A DNA stretch of 64,000 nt from Meghimatium bilineatum (GCA_034231615.1 CM067312.1:7489747-7553746), one strand, 5' to 3'. Numbered from the stretch's first letter, positions 31,661-41,965 are shown. Notes: generated by a model not told the origin, from the letters alone. Program-made: numbers and translations.

Positions 31661-32584
31661 CTGAGCCAAACCTGCAGACAGGGTGGATGTAATTTTAGTT
31701 AGGGAGAAAAAAAATTTCCTCCATGTATTATACACCTAAAGTACATAGTTCAACTTTCTTATACATTAATTAAAAAGCCTCAACTTTCTTATAAATAAAT
31801 AAAAAATGGGATTTAATGGCTCACCTTTCTTATAAATTACACGTACATGGCTCAAATTTCTTATAAATTACACGTACATTGCTCACCTTTCTTATAAATT
31901 ACACGTACATTGCTCACCTTTCTTATAAATTACACGTACATTGCTCACCTTTCTTATAAATTACACGTACATTGCTCACCTTTCTTATAAATTACACGTA
32001 CATTGCTCACCTTTCTTATAAATTACACGTACATGGCTCAAATTTCTTATAAATTACACGTACATTGCTCAAATTTCTTATAAATTACACGTACGTGGCT
32101 AAATTTCTTATAAATTACACGTACATGGCTCAAATTTCTTATAAATTACACGTACATTGCTCACCTTTCTTATAAATTACACGTACATGGCTCAAATTTC
32201 TTATAAATTACACGTACATTGCTCACCTTTCTTATAAATTGCACGTACGTGGCTAAATTTCTTATAAATTACACGTACATTGCTCACCTTTCTTATAAAT
32301 TACACGTACATGGCTCAAATTTCTTATAAATTATACGTACATTGCTCACCTTTCTTATAAATTACACGTACATAGCTCAAATTTCTTATAAATTATACGT
32401 ACATGGCTCAACTTTCTTATACAGAATCTTCCGATAAACAATTGAATGGCCATTTGTTTTGAGTTTTCCGTTTAATGTAGTCAGTCTGTGAATGGTGTTG
32501 CTTGAGGTGAAGAATACATGCAATTTCCTCACCCTGACTAAAACTACATCCATCCTGTCTGCAGATATAGCTCTGAAACGAATC
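31652..32584. mobile_element. Inverted-repeat element with minisatellite core
   Basis: The left flank (31652-31715: GATTCGTTTCTGAGCC, CTGCAGACAGGGTGGATGTA, TTTTAGTTAGGG) is the inverse of the right flank (32520-32584: CCCTGACTAAAA, TACATCCATCCTGTCTGCAG, CTCTGAAACGAATC). Between them lies a 31-bp tandem array. No transposase. This layout, long inverted ends around a minisatellite, is known from some non-autonomous elements of bivalves and other animals; whether this one is related is inference. Confidence 0.65.
31840..32420. repeat. 31-bp minisatellite, about 19 copies
   Basis: Units of TTCTTATAAATTACACGTAC plus ATTGCTCACCT, alternating irregularly with the ATGGCTCAAAT form. A few units are one base shorter (GTGGCTAAAT). 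Confidence 0.92.
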
Positions 32585-32650
32585 AGTAATTTAATAGAAT
32601 CAGTAATTTAATAGAATCAGTAATTTAATAGAATCAGTAATTTAATAAAA
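32581..32650. repeat. 17-bp repeat, 4 copies
   Basis: AATCAGTAATTTAATAG repeated immediately outside the right inverted flank of the preceding element. Confidence 0.85.
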
Positions 32651-32774
32651 ACATTAAAATTATGTTCACTACTTTATGGCAGCATTGAATTTGGACATAC
32701 AGTGCAAGGAATATCCTGTGTGTTGACGGGGGCATGAAAGTGGAGCAAAGAATAGTGACTTACCTGAGATACAG

Positions 32775-34160
32775 ATACATGACAGGGGAGCAAAGGAGAG
32801 CGTGTAGTCCCTCCTGTCCACGAAATTCTGAATTTCCTTGGCTTTTTGTTGCAACCACTTATCTTGCATATCCCTTAGTTTTTGTTGGAAAGTGCTGCGG
32901 GCTGTGATGTATATTATTTTTTTTTAAAGGTGAAAACGGATCACCTTGAAGATTTCTGAAGGCACTGTTGTTTTTCTCTATTAGAGTGATATATTCTATG
33001 TCTTTGTTTTTCTCTATTAGAGTGATATATTCTGTCTTTGTTTTTGTTTATCTTCAGACCTAAATGTTCCTTAGCTGTAGCATAAAGCCGTAGGATAATC
33101 CTTTTCAAAGGATGTTTGAGAAGAATGGTCATCCATCATCAACATTATCATCTTCCAGGTTCAAGTCTCTTAGTTGTTTTTATGTCCATGTCCTGAGAGA
33201 GGCTCGTTGCTTTGCTGATCTTTAAGTTTCCAGTATTTCAAGCGTTGAATTACTGTATATTCTTGTGGACCCTCTGTCGCATGATGTAAAAGTAGAATTT
33301 GGACACTATCAGTCTGTTTGCAGTCCAGTGTTCTGCACCACACATGGCTTTAGTTATACGTAGGTCTCTCATGACCCTTCTCTCAGTGATGATATAATCT
33401 ATCAGGTACCACTTTTTAGAGCGTGGATGCATCCATGATGTCTTCTTGCGTGTTTGCATTCAAAAGACTTGGTGATAGTGAGACCATGAGTGGACCGCGG
33501 TCTCAAGAGACGTAACCCATTACTGTTGTATTTACTGGTTCCATGTATTCCTAGGACTCCATCCCCGGACTGATGATCGTCTCATGGGATGAAATCCCCG
33601 AAAACGATAAGTTTGTCGGATCTTTGCGTAGATGATATTGTCAACCTGAATTCATGAGGTATGAATTAATGAGGTATGAATTAATGAGGTATAAATTAAT
33701 GAGGTATGAATTAATGAGGTATGAATTAATGAGGTATGAATTAATGAGGTATGAATTCACGTGGACAATATTACTGCATCAAATTCCTCATAGAATCTGT
33801 CTTTTTTACATTCTGGTTTGTCATTGTCGGAGCATATGCGCTAATTCGGGGTGGAAACTTCTTTCACACTTGTGTGCGTAGTGTCATGGGACAGTTGTTT
33901 AGTCCTCAGGGAAGACTTTTGGGGACCTTGTACAAATTGGCTCTAACTGTAAATCCAACTCCTGATTCCCGTTGCTCTGAGCTTTTGCTACTACTAAAAA
34001 AATGTTTGCCTTCCTCTTTTTGTAAGCTGACCTTCATTCGGTAATCTCGTTCCGCTAAGTGCTACAATGTCGGACTTGTATCTGGCTAATTCTGTTGCAG
34101 TTAACGATGTTCTTCTTTCTAGTCTGTTTGCAGTCATGTCTGTGAGTTCGAATATTCCAT
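32775..34160 (-). pseudogene. Zinc-finger-type LINE, endonuclease and linker, interrupted
   Basis: Reading down the minus strand: TATELARYKSDIVALSGTRL (endonuclease start, 34060 region), VGFTVRANLYK, AYAPTMTNQNVKKT, a tandem array at 33654-33760, then DKLIVFGDF, YNSNGLRLLRPRSTHGL, SWMHPRSKKWYLIDYIIT and TKAMCGAEHWTANRLIVSK. Near 32780-32870 the linker FQQKLRDMQDKWLQQKAKEI QNF is preserved. The order is that of an apurinic-type endonuclease domain (APE) followed by the region before reverse transcriptase. Frameshifts, stops and the inserted array make it inactive. It is intronic or downstream relative to the zinc-finger gene. Confidence 0.75.
33654..33760. repeat. 15-bp minisatellite, about 7 copies, inside a LINE
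   Basis: Units of GAGGTATGAATTAAT. It separates the two halves of the LINE endonuclease, so it expanded within the dead element. Confidence 0.9.
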
Positions 34161-34214
34161 TTTCCCCACTAATAGGTTTCATAATCTTATTTATAATCTC
34201 AAAAATCTGCAATT

Positions 34215-35125
34215 TTCCTCACACAAAATAGAAGTAACAACTTTCTCACACAAAATAGAAGTAACAACTTTCTCACACAAGAAATAGAAGTAACAACTTT
34301 CTCACACAAGAAATATACTTTCTCACACAAGAAAAAGAAGTAACAACTTTCTCACACAAGAAATAGAAGTAAAAAGAAGTAACAACTTTCTCACACAAGA
34401 AATAGAAGTAACACCTTTCTCACACAAGAAATAGAAGTAACAACTTTCTCACACAAGAAATAGAAGTAACAACTTTCTCACACAAGAAATAGAAGTAAAA
34501 AGAAGTAACAACTTTCTCACACAAGAAATAGAAGTAACAACTTTCTCACACAAGAAATAGAAGTAACAACTTTCTCACACAAGAAATAGAAGTAAAAAGA
34601 AATAACAACTTTCTCACACAAGAAATAGAAGTAACAACTTTCTCACACAAGAAATAGAAGTAACAACTTTCTCACACAAGAAATAGAAGCAACAACTTTC
34701 TCACACAAGAAATAGAAGTAACAACTTTCTCACACAAGAAATAGAAGTAACAACTTTCTCACACAAGAAATAGAAGTAACAACTTTCTCACACAAGAAAT
34801 ATACTTTCTCACACAAGAAATATACTTTCTCACACAAGAAATAGAAGTAAAAAGTAGTAACAACTTTCTCACACAAGAAATATACTTTCTCACACAAGAA
34901 ATAGAAGTAACAACTTTCTCACACAAGAAATATACTTTCTCACACAAGAAATAGAAGTAAAAAGAAGTAACAACTTTCTCACACAAGAAATAGAAGTAAC
35001 AACTTTCTCACACAAAATAGAAGTAACAACTTTCTCACACAAGAAATAGAAGTAAAAAGAAGTAACAACTTTCTCACACAAAATAGAAGTAACAACTTTC
35101 TCACACAAGAAATAGAGGTAACAAC
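34215..35125. repeat. 27-bp minisatellite, about 33 copies
   Basis: Units of ACAAGAAATAGAAGTAACAA plus CTTTCTCAC. Two shorter variants recur: ACAAGAAATATACTTTCTCAC and one with AGAAGTAAAAAGAAGTAAC. The array starts at the edge of the LINE endonuclease and ends about 15 bp from the donor of the zinc-finger exon at 35141. Confidence 0.93.
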
Positions 35126-35140
35126 GGAGCTTTTACTTAC

Positions 35141-35256
35141 AGATTTAGCATCCCATTTGGTTAAATCTTGTCCATGACTTTTGTGCATATGTTGTGTCAG
35201 TGTGACCTTCTGGCAGAACTTCTTTGAACATCGTGGACATTCAAAAGGTTTCAGTT
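35141..35256 (-). CDS. C2H2 zinc-finger protein, fifth recognised coding exon
   Basis: A 116-nt exon with a strong acceptor (TTATTGTCTTCCAG) and donor (AAATCT/GTAAGT). Its first two bases complete a Glu codon with the last G of the exon at 37783-38088. It encodes LKPFECPRCSKKFCQKVT, LTQHMHKSHGQ and LTKWDAKS. The finger is CX2CX12HX4H (numbered from the chosen Met: Cys729, Cys732, His745, His750). The stretch TELKPF before it stands where C2H2 proteins carry the linker TGEKPF. The exon ends in phase 0, so coding must continue; I could not find the next exon among the LINE and minisatellite DNA below. Confidence 0.85.
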
Positions 35257-35364
35257 CTGGAAGACAATAACAGCAGATTGTTATGGTTTTCTGAAGTAAT
35301 GAATGGAAACCTTCAAATTAAGATAAACAGTTATAACAAAGGTATATGCAGCAATGGCAGGCAG

Positions 35365-35605
35365 TCATGTCTGTTGTTGGGGCCAAAAGGTGGAGCAAAA
35401 ACACCAAAACTATTTATCATCCATGTATGTCATAAGATTCGACTAAGGAGTTTATGGGAAGAAACTGGCTGTCTCTTCCCATATAAAGTCAACGTATCAT
35501 AGAAGCCATGCTGAATTAGGATGTGACAGGCCGATATCTCAGCCAAGTTGTAAACCATGATACAACATTCTGTTAATTTGCCGGATTGAGAACAAATGCA
35601 GAAGT
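35365..35605 (+). mobile_element. Family B interspersed repeat, diverged
   Basis: Blocks GGTGGAGCAAAAACACC, GTCATAAGATTCGACTAAGG, AACTGGCTGTC, GGATGTGACAGGCCG, AAGTTGTAAACCATGATACA and CAAATGCAGAAGTAG follow the family B order. Lies in an intron of the zinc-finger gene. Confidence 0.65.
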
Positions 35606-35684
35606 AGAACAGAAACACCACACAGACAGATAATTAAATGGCAGACATCTCAAAGAGAGATGAAGCAAAGAAAAACAGGTCAAA

Positions 35685-35950
35685 GACAAATGTAGCAATG
35701 TAATACATCACACAGACAAATGTAGCAATGTAATACATCACACAGACAAATGTAGCAATGTAATACATCACACAGACAAATGTAGCAATGTAATACATCA
35801 CACAGACAAATGTAGCAATGTAATACATCACACAGACAAATGTAGCAATGTAATACATCACACAGACAAATGTAGCAATGTAATACATCACACAGACAAA
35901 TGTAGCAATGTAATACATCACACAGACAAATGTAGCAATGTAATACATCA
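35685..35950. repeat. 30-bp minisatellite, 9 copies
   Basis: Near-perfect units of CACACAGACAAATGTAGCAA plus TGTAATACAT. High identity between units suggests recent expansion. Confidence 0.95.
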
Positions 35951-35954
35951 GACA

Positions 35955-36240
35955 TGTAGCATAGAGAGACATTAGACAGGCAGATGTAACAGAGAGACAT
36001 TACACAGGCAGATGTAACAGAGAGACATTAGACAGACATATGTAACAGAGAGACATTACACAGGCAGATGTAACAGAGAGACATTACACAGGCAGATGTA
36101 ACAGAGAGACATTACACAGGCAGATGTAACAGAGAGACATTACACAGGCAGATGTAACAGAGAGACATTACACAGGCAGATGTAACAGAGAGACATTACA
36201 CAGGCAGATGTAACAGAGAGACATTAGACAGACAGATGTA
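35955..36240. repeat. 28-bp minisatellite, about 10 copies
   Basis: Units of AGAGAGACATTACACAGGCA plus GATGTAAC. It shares CAGATGTA-AC/GC and AGACA motifs with the 30-bp array next to it, so both may derive from one ancestor; diverged relatives continue to about 36430. Confidence 0.92.
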
Positions 36241-36558
36241 GCATAGAGAGACAGACAGATGTAGCAGAGAGAGACAGACAGATGTAGCATATATATAAAT
36301 CACATAGACAGATGTAGCATAGATATAAATCACACAGACAAGGAAAGAGACGACAAAGACAGACGTAGCAAATAGACATCATAAAGGTTAGATATAGCAA
36401 AGAGACATCACAAAGACATGTAGCAATGGCAGAGATTACAAAGACACGCATGTCATTGCTTTGTGGGTCTCACCAATGCCCACTAGACAAACCGCCCATG
36501 CAACAGAAAACCTTAGTAGATAACATGCCGTTATATTGAGGTTATCTTCTTATAGAAG

Positions 36559-37078
36559 TTAGTTAGTTAGTTAGTCGTCGGATCATCATCACTGCAAACT
36601 GGACACATCCATAGTTGCTCCGATCTCTCCTTGAGTGTATCCGCCATCACACTTCTGCTGACAGTACCGGTCCTATGCTGGTTGACCATCATTCTTCTGC
36701 GCCCTCCAAAATGTTCACCTCTAGCAACACCGCATCTCAATCCCTGATCTTTAATCCTAGCCATTGAAAAGGAATCATCATCCACATTAGTCTCACTCTC
36801 GCGTGTTATATCTCTTAAGGAATTCAAAACGTCAGCGCGATCCATTGCCCCATCGCACACGATGCCAGTTGATCCGCTCTTTCATTGCCTCGAACGCCCA
36901 CATGTCCCGGCACGAAAATAAATGTAACCGCCTTCAAGCTCGCATTTCTCAAGGCCTCAATCCACTGTTCACGAACGAGACCCACTTGTACCTTCTTAAT
37001 CATACTCATAGAGTCACTCAAGATGCAGACCTGCGTTACTTTCTGTGTGCGTAGCCACTCAAATGCCTTGGTCAAATG
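36559..37078 (-). pseudogene. RNase H-type LINE, 5'-truncated, with 13-bp target duplication
   Basis: Minus strand: VCILSDSMSMIKKV, FVPGHVGVRGNERADQLAS (RNase H), a frameshift, then DVLNSLRDI, QGLRCGVARGEHFGGRRRMM, VNQHRTGTVSRSVMADTL and LWMCPVCSDDD. It ends in (CTAA)n. CTTCTTATAGAAG is present on both sides (36546-36558 and 37079-37091), a perfect target-site duplication. The intact duplication implies a fairly young, 5'-truncated insertion even though the frame is broken once. Confidence 0.85.
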
Positions 37079-37091
37079 CTTCTTATAGAAG

Positions 37092-37702
37092 CTTCATGGC
37101 ACGTCATCTATACAATTATGCTTCTCATGCTTTTATTTTGTTGTTGAAATGTGTTTCATGTTTATTGGAATATATGTATGCACCCTCTGTGGTTGGGAGG
37201 GAGCCAGAGATGTACTGTGCAGCACTGGGGAAGTAGAAACTGACAGCATTGTTTTTTTTCCTATGGCTGAGGCCCATCATAGAGGCACAGTGACTCAGGA
37301 CGTGACAATCCTTTTGACTTGAACATTTGGTTGCATGCCTGGATCAATAGAGAAGTTCGGCATAACCAGTAGTCAATTGGTGGCGGGGAATGAGCACAGT
37401 GAACCATATTTTGGCTAAAGTGGCTCGGAGCAGTGCATAGCTTGAAACCAACCTTCCTGGAGGTGTGGTGATAGTTATTTTCTTACTCTGGCCCGGGGTA
37501 GGCCGAAAATCCAGACTTCCCAGCAATATAATGCCATTTGGTCAAATGGCATGAGCCCATGGACCGCTGGATCACAAGCAACCAACATTACAAAGACAGA
37601 TGTAGCAAAGAGAGACATATAGACAGATACACTCACAACAAAGAAATTAAAACTTTGAAATCTATAAAATTTTGAAATGTGACACCTTGTAGATACAAGA
37701 CA

Positions 37703-37751
<49 letters not shown>

Positions 37752-37782
37752 AGATCCCACTATCTAAACATATCGGTGTTAC
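37092..37782. other. Intron sequence with a GA run
   Basis: A (GA)n run at about 37709-37744 lies 39 bp from the donor of the next zinc-finger exon. The rest has no supported feature. Confidence 0.55.
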
Positions 37783-38088
37783 CTGTATGTGTGGCAGTGT
37801 GTCTCTCCAAGTCTGTCATGTCACACATCTGGACACGACAAAACACACAAACCCACTTCTTGTCCGGGTAGTGGTTTTTAGAATGTCGACGAATTTTTCC
37901 GATCTCTTGAGCAACATGGCCACATATGGCACCAGTTTTCTCATTCTTGACCAAGCAATGCAGGAGGTCATCCTCTGTAACGATAAGTTTTTGTATTTGT
38001 TGAAACACAACATTGCCTATATTATCAACAATCAACTTATCATCGGCACCATCAATATCATCATCATCCTCACATTTACCACTGTCAT
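37783..38088 (-). CDS. C2H2 zinc-finger protein, fourth recognised coding exon
   Basis: A 306-nt exon. The donor CATACAG/GTAACA is good. The acceptor ...CTGACGATGAG/ATGACAG is pyrimidine-poor, chosen because it alone gives the phase needed by the exon at 39734-39866 and because an in-frame stop lies just upstream. It encodes an acidic run (GKCEDDDDIDGADD), then HCLVKNEKTGAICGHVAQ and IRRHSKNHYP, an unusual CX10CX12HX3H finger (Cys665, Cys676, His689, His693), and a normal CX2CX12HX3H finger VCVFCRVQMCDMTDLERHTA (Cys701, Cys704, His717, His721). The upstream 40 bases also look coding in another frame (MDCKCPWSDDE), so a longer exon with a one-base error is possible. Confidence 0.8.
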
Positions 38089-38184
38089 CTCATCGTCAGA
38101 CCATGGACATTTACAGTCCATAAGTTAACACACACAATCATATCCACTAGCTATGCTATCACCCACACTGTCCAGTATCTTCCC

Positions 38185-38410
38185 AGATTCCCAAATGAGA
38201 GCAAAGAATAGTGAGTGATCTGCCGTTTATGTTGTAAGAAGCTACTAAGGAGGTTAGAATTAGCTGTCCGATCATTCAGAGTTAGACACCCAGAAGTCAG
38301 ACGGCCCCGGTCAAAAAATGTAGATATCATACCCACTCTGTAAACCATGACACAACTCATTCAATTCTCTGGACTACATCCTCCTAATCTGCAGGAGTTT
38401 TAGAACGAAT
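38185..38410 (+). mobile_element. Family B interspersed repeat
   Basis: AATGAGAGCAAAGAATAGTG, GTAAGAAGCTACTAAGGAGG, TTAGAATTAGCTGTCC, GTAAACCATGACACAACTCA, CTCTGGACTACATCC, CTAATCTGCAGGAG, in order. Confidence 0.75.
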
Positions 38411-38439
38411 ACAGATCACCTACCCAGACATCACAATCG

Positions 38440-38660
38440 ATTACTACAATATCCTATTCACAATCTCCAACATAATCACTACCTCACACAACAACAACAT
38501 AATCACTACCTACACAGCACCAACATAATCACTACCTCCATATCTTCATAATAGCGGACAAACATCTACAATCAGCCTCAACATCACTACCATCACCCAC
38601 ATCCACATAATTATTACGTCCACATCACCCACTTAATCACCAACATCAAGATCATCCTTA
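38440..38660. repeat. Imperfect low-complexity repeat
   Basis: AACATAATCACTACCTC-like units with CA-rich spacers; plus-strand CAT/ACC bias. No unit is perfect. Confidence 0.6.
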
Positions 38661-38849
38661 GTTTTATCCATATACCCGTCGCTGCCATGATATATCTCCT
38701 AGACCGACTTGCCCATCATCAAAGTAAGACCAACAGTTTGCATAAGTGAAATAATGCCATCAACAAAATACCACCACTCTTTACCAAACTCTAAACAACA
38801 TAAAAAGAAGGTATCTTAAACGAGGAAGATCTTGGATGAGATACCACCC

Positions 38850-39565
38850 TCCTCCGAATCTGTGATCTAGACTAAGTAGGAAGACCGCGAAGTGAAATTA
38901 TCCAATCAGAAAAAGTCTTGGACAAGTGTGGTACAAAGTAGAAATAAAATATCCTGATTTGGTTACCACCAGAGCTGTAGGAATTACACAATTGCTTCCA
39001 GCAGTACTCAAAGCCAAAAGATACAATTATCTACATAGATGGTTCAGTAACAAGATAAACACATAGGTGCGGATGAGGTTTCGTTGCTTTAAAAAAAAAA
39101 TAGGAAAGTTTCAGAAAGATCTAATGCTTATCCAACAACAAGTATGAGAATGAAGATTGAGGTAGTGATAGCGGTTCTCAAGTGACTGATCAGGTTATCA
39201 TACACAAAATTGTAAATTTCATTACAAGAAAAATGTGGGTTACTCTTTACTGCAACATCCAAAGTATCAACTGTCCAGGACATACAGAATCAGAGGCAAC
39301 GAGCGATATGATGTGGTGCCGGCAATGGTATAATGGATGACACAGTGAAAAGAGACGTATAGAAGTTATAGATGTACTACAAAATGATAAAGTGGAAATT
39401 GACAAAGACAATGTTCATAGAGTGATATAAATAGGAGTTACCTGGGAGAAGGAAAAAAAGTTCCTCTCTGTAAAGATTCAAAGAATGCCCAACCAACAAC
39501 TGATTGGTACAATGAGCTTTTATACCCTTAGATGGCTGATAGAAAAGCTAACGAGATTGTATAGG
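38850..39565 (+). pseudogene. RNase H-type LINE, degenerate
   Basis: Plus strand, broken frames: YIDGSVTR at about 39035 (start of RNase H), INCPGHTESEATSDM (decayed PGH...NERAD region), then MGVTW-like IGVTWEKEKKFLSVKIQRMP and GTMSFYTLRWLI. The late blocks match the C-terminal region seen after RNase H in some LINEs. More decayed than the 36.6-kb copy. Confidence 0.55.
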
Positions 39566-39733
39566 AATCTTCTCAGAGCTCTGATGTTGGTTGTTAACCA
39601 AAAATCTGAAACTTCATCATCCACATTATTATCATCCACACTTTTATCATCATCACCACCAAGATAGTCGTTGCTACGAATGACCTTCACAAATAATAAA
39701 CTACATCCAGTACAAATCTGATAAGAAACTAAC

Positions 39734-39866
39734 CTCCCAGGTAACTCATTTGATCCAAGATGGAATTAAACTTTCCTTCTCCCAGCTCAACAAGATGGAT
39801 ATTCTCAAATGCCAGACCATATGCTCCAAACTTGAGTATGTCCAGGTTGATCCCTTGCGCATGCAG
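39734..39866 (-). CDS. C2H2 zinc-finger protein, third recognised coding exon
   Basis: A 133-nt exon with clear borders (TTTCTCTTTAACAG and GGGAG/GTTAGT). It starts in phase 0 and ends in phase 1, which fits its neighbours. It encodes LHAQGINLDILKFGAYGLAF, ENIHLVELGEGKFNS and ILDQMSYLG (residues about 577-620 from the chosen Met). No zinc finger or other named domain is visible. The composition is that of a folded region rather than the disordered stretch of the large exon. Confidence 0.8.
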
Positions 39867-39887
39867 CTGTTAAAGAGAAATTGATTC

Positions 39888-40250
39888 ATTGATACAGAAC
39901 AATCAACATGAACAGAACAATCAACATGAACAGAACAATCAACATGAACAGAACAATAACAAAACAGAAATGAACCCTATTAATCAACGAGAACAGATCA
40001 TTTAACGTGAACAGAACGATAACAATGAACAGAACAATCAACATGAACAGAACAATAAACATGAACAGAACAATAACAATGAACAGAACAATAACAAGGA
40101 ACAGAACAATCAACGTGAACAGAAATGAACCCGATTAATCAACGAGAACAGATCATTTAACGTGAACAGAACGATAACAATGAACAGAACATTCAACGTG
40201 AACAGAACAATATTAATGAACAGAACATTCAACGTGAACAGAACATTCAA
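39888..40250. repeat. ~18-bp minisatellite with larger block duplication
   Basis: CATGAACAGAACAATCAA-like units. A longer block (GAAATGAACCCTATTAATCA then ACGAGAACAGATCATTTAAC) is present twice, near 39966 and 40121, so part of the array was itself duplicated. Confidence 0.85.
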
Positions 40251-40509
40251 TTGAAACAGATAGAATCAACTTGAAGAGAACACTCAAACTGAAATCAAGA
40301 TGGAAAAATGGACTAATCAACATGCAATTATGAATCAAGAATATATTGCTATTGGTTAGTACAAATTTAAAAACAATAAAATGCTATAGTGCTAACTAGT
40401 TTAATTCATTCATACATGTGTTCATTCAATCTTACGTTTTCAGAAATAGCGATACAGAAATACACATAACAATTTCCAATGTATTTTGTGAAGAAGATGT
40501 TAGAATAAT

Positions 40510-41095
40510 GAATGTACAGTAATCGAGAGTAAAAGTAAAACTGAATGGTTTTACATAGAAATAGGAGTTAAACAAGGTTGCTTTGTGTCACCATTGCGTT
40601 TTAGCTTGGCTGTATGTAGACTTTTATGTAAAAATTATGCCCCAGATGAACATTTTGGAATAAAATGGACAGGCAATAGAACTTTTAGTGAACTTGATTG
40701 TGCAGATGACATGGCATTGTTAACTACTGGTTGTGTAAATTGATGCCTTTGAGATGTGGGTATATAGAAGAATAGGGAGAACATCATGGAAAGAGAAGAA
40801 AACAAATAAATAGGTGCTAAAGACACTTAATATGAAGAAAGAACTACTAAGAGAAATAAAGATCAGGCAAATAAAATACTTTGGACACATTAAAAGACAT
40901 AACACCCTATTGAAGACCTTACTTGAGGGTAAAGTCAAAGGGAAGCGAGCAAGAGGTAGGCAGAGATACAAGTGGGAGAGTAACATTACACGATGGACAG
41001 GTTACAGTCTAGCAGAGTGCACCACCAAGACAAGAGACAGGAGATGGAGATACGTTGCAGCCAACCTTCGTTGCGGAGACGGCACTTGATGATGA
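40510..41095 (+). pseudogene. GDGT-tail LINE, two joined fragments
   Basis: First fragment: FYIEIGVKQGCFVSPLRFSL, GIKWTGNRTFSELDCADDMA (reverse transcriptase with catalytic ADD), ending at a stop near 40742. Second fragment: LKTLNMKKELLREIKIRQIK, YFGHIKRHNTLLKTLLEGKV, NITRWTGYSLAECTTKTRDR and GDGT, a stop, then GATGATGATGATGATG. The part between the ADD box and the C-terminus is missing, so this is an internally deleted copy. The second fragment is open from about 40814 to the stop. Confidence 0.8.
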
Positions 41096-41104
41096 TGATG
41101 ATGT

Positions 41105-41468
41105 GTAGATGACCTGGCATTGTTAACTACTGCTTGTGTATATGACCTGGCATTGTTAACTACTGCTCGTGTAGATGACATGGCATTGTTAACTACTGCT
41201 TGTGTATATGACCTGGCATTGTTAACTACTGCTCGTGTAGATGACATGGCATTGTTAACTACTGCTTGTGTAGATGACATGGCATTGTTAACTACTGCTT
41301 GTGTAGATGACATGGCATTGTTAACTACTGCTTGTGTAGATGACCTGGCATTGTTAACTACTGCTCGTGTAGATGACATGGCATTGTTAACTACTGCTTG
41401 TGTAGATGACATGGCATTGTTAACTACTGCTTGTGTAGATGACCTGGCATTGTTAACTACTGCTAAGG
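41105..41468 (+). repeat. 33-bp minisatellite derived from a reverse transcriptase active site
   Basis: About 11 units of GTAGATGACATGGCATTGTT plus AACTACTGCTTGT. Each encodes VDDMALLTTAC in the plus frame. This matches the catalytic box of the neighbouring LINE (CADDMALLTTG at about 40700), and the last unit leads straight into the rest of the domain at 41469. Confidence 0.9.
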
Positions 41469-41575
41469 CACAGGATATGTTGAATCGATTTTGTTATCTT
41501 TCAGAGCAAATTGACTTTCAAGTTAACACTTCCAAGACTAAGATCATGAATTGTACGACTCTCAATGGATAAACA
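41469..41575 (+). pseudogene. LINE reverse transcriptase, segment after the catalytic box
   Basis: TAKAQDMLNRFCYLSEQI then DFQVNTSKTKIMNCT follows the array in frame. It is the helix and KTK motif that normally follows the ADD box, and may be the segment missing from the deleted copy at 40510-41095. Confidence 0.75.
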
Positions 41576-41814
41576 ATTCAGATAGATGATAACTAAGCAG
41601 GAATATGACACGATATTGATACAAAAGGTTTCTATCAGATATGTATTGACATCAAAGGCGTTCAATCACTTAAACATCTGGTAGCTTATCAACGACTGTT
41701 CAACTTCAATGTAATATCCGTATTAACATGTGGTTGTAAAAGTTGGAAATAAAAATCATTGGAAAATAAATAACATTCATTTGAAAATAAATGCATTTAG
41801 AGAAAACGATTAAA

Positions 41815-41965
41815 TATTTGTTGGGATGAATAACATCGCTTGAATATTGGTTGGGATAACATCACTTGAATATTGGTTGGGATAACATCACTTGAATATT
41901 GGTTGGGATAACATCGCTTGAATATTGGTTGGGATAACATCGCTTGAATATTGGTTGGGATGAAT
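41815..41965. repeat. 26-bp minisatellite, about 5-6 copies
   Basis: Units of GAATATTGGTTGGGATAACA plus TCACTT or TCGCTT; the first and last units have an extra GATGAATA. Confidence 0.9.

Noticed and set aside
32730..32872. Minus-strand exon-like segment RDMQDKWLQQKAKEIQNF with a GTAAGT-like donor, considered as the next zinc-finger gene exon
   Set aside because: The sequence matches the linker before reverse transcriptase in the zinc-finger-type LINE, and endonuclease fragments of the same element lie just upstream in order.
34759..35188. Cys-rich minus-strand frames (SCVRKLLLLF repeated)
   Set aside because: Readings of the 27-bp array; the last few residues only overlap the real zinc-finger exon in the adjacent DNA.
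35634..36000. Minus-strand frames with repeated YIATFVCVM or CYICLCDVLH, hydrophobic like membrane segments
   Set aside because: Readings of the 30-bp array (CACACAGACAAATGTAGCAA...), not a membrane protein.
41002..41412. Minus-strand 136-codon frame with repeated AVVNNAMSSTQ
   Set aside because: Antisense of the minisatellite derived from the LINE catalytic box.
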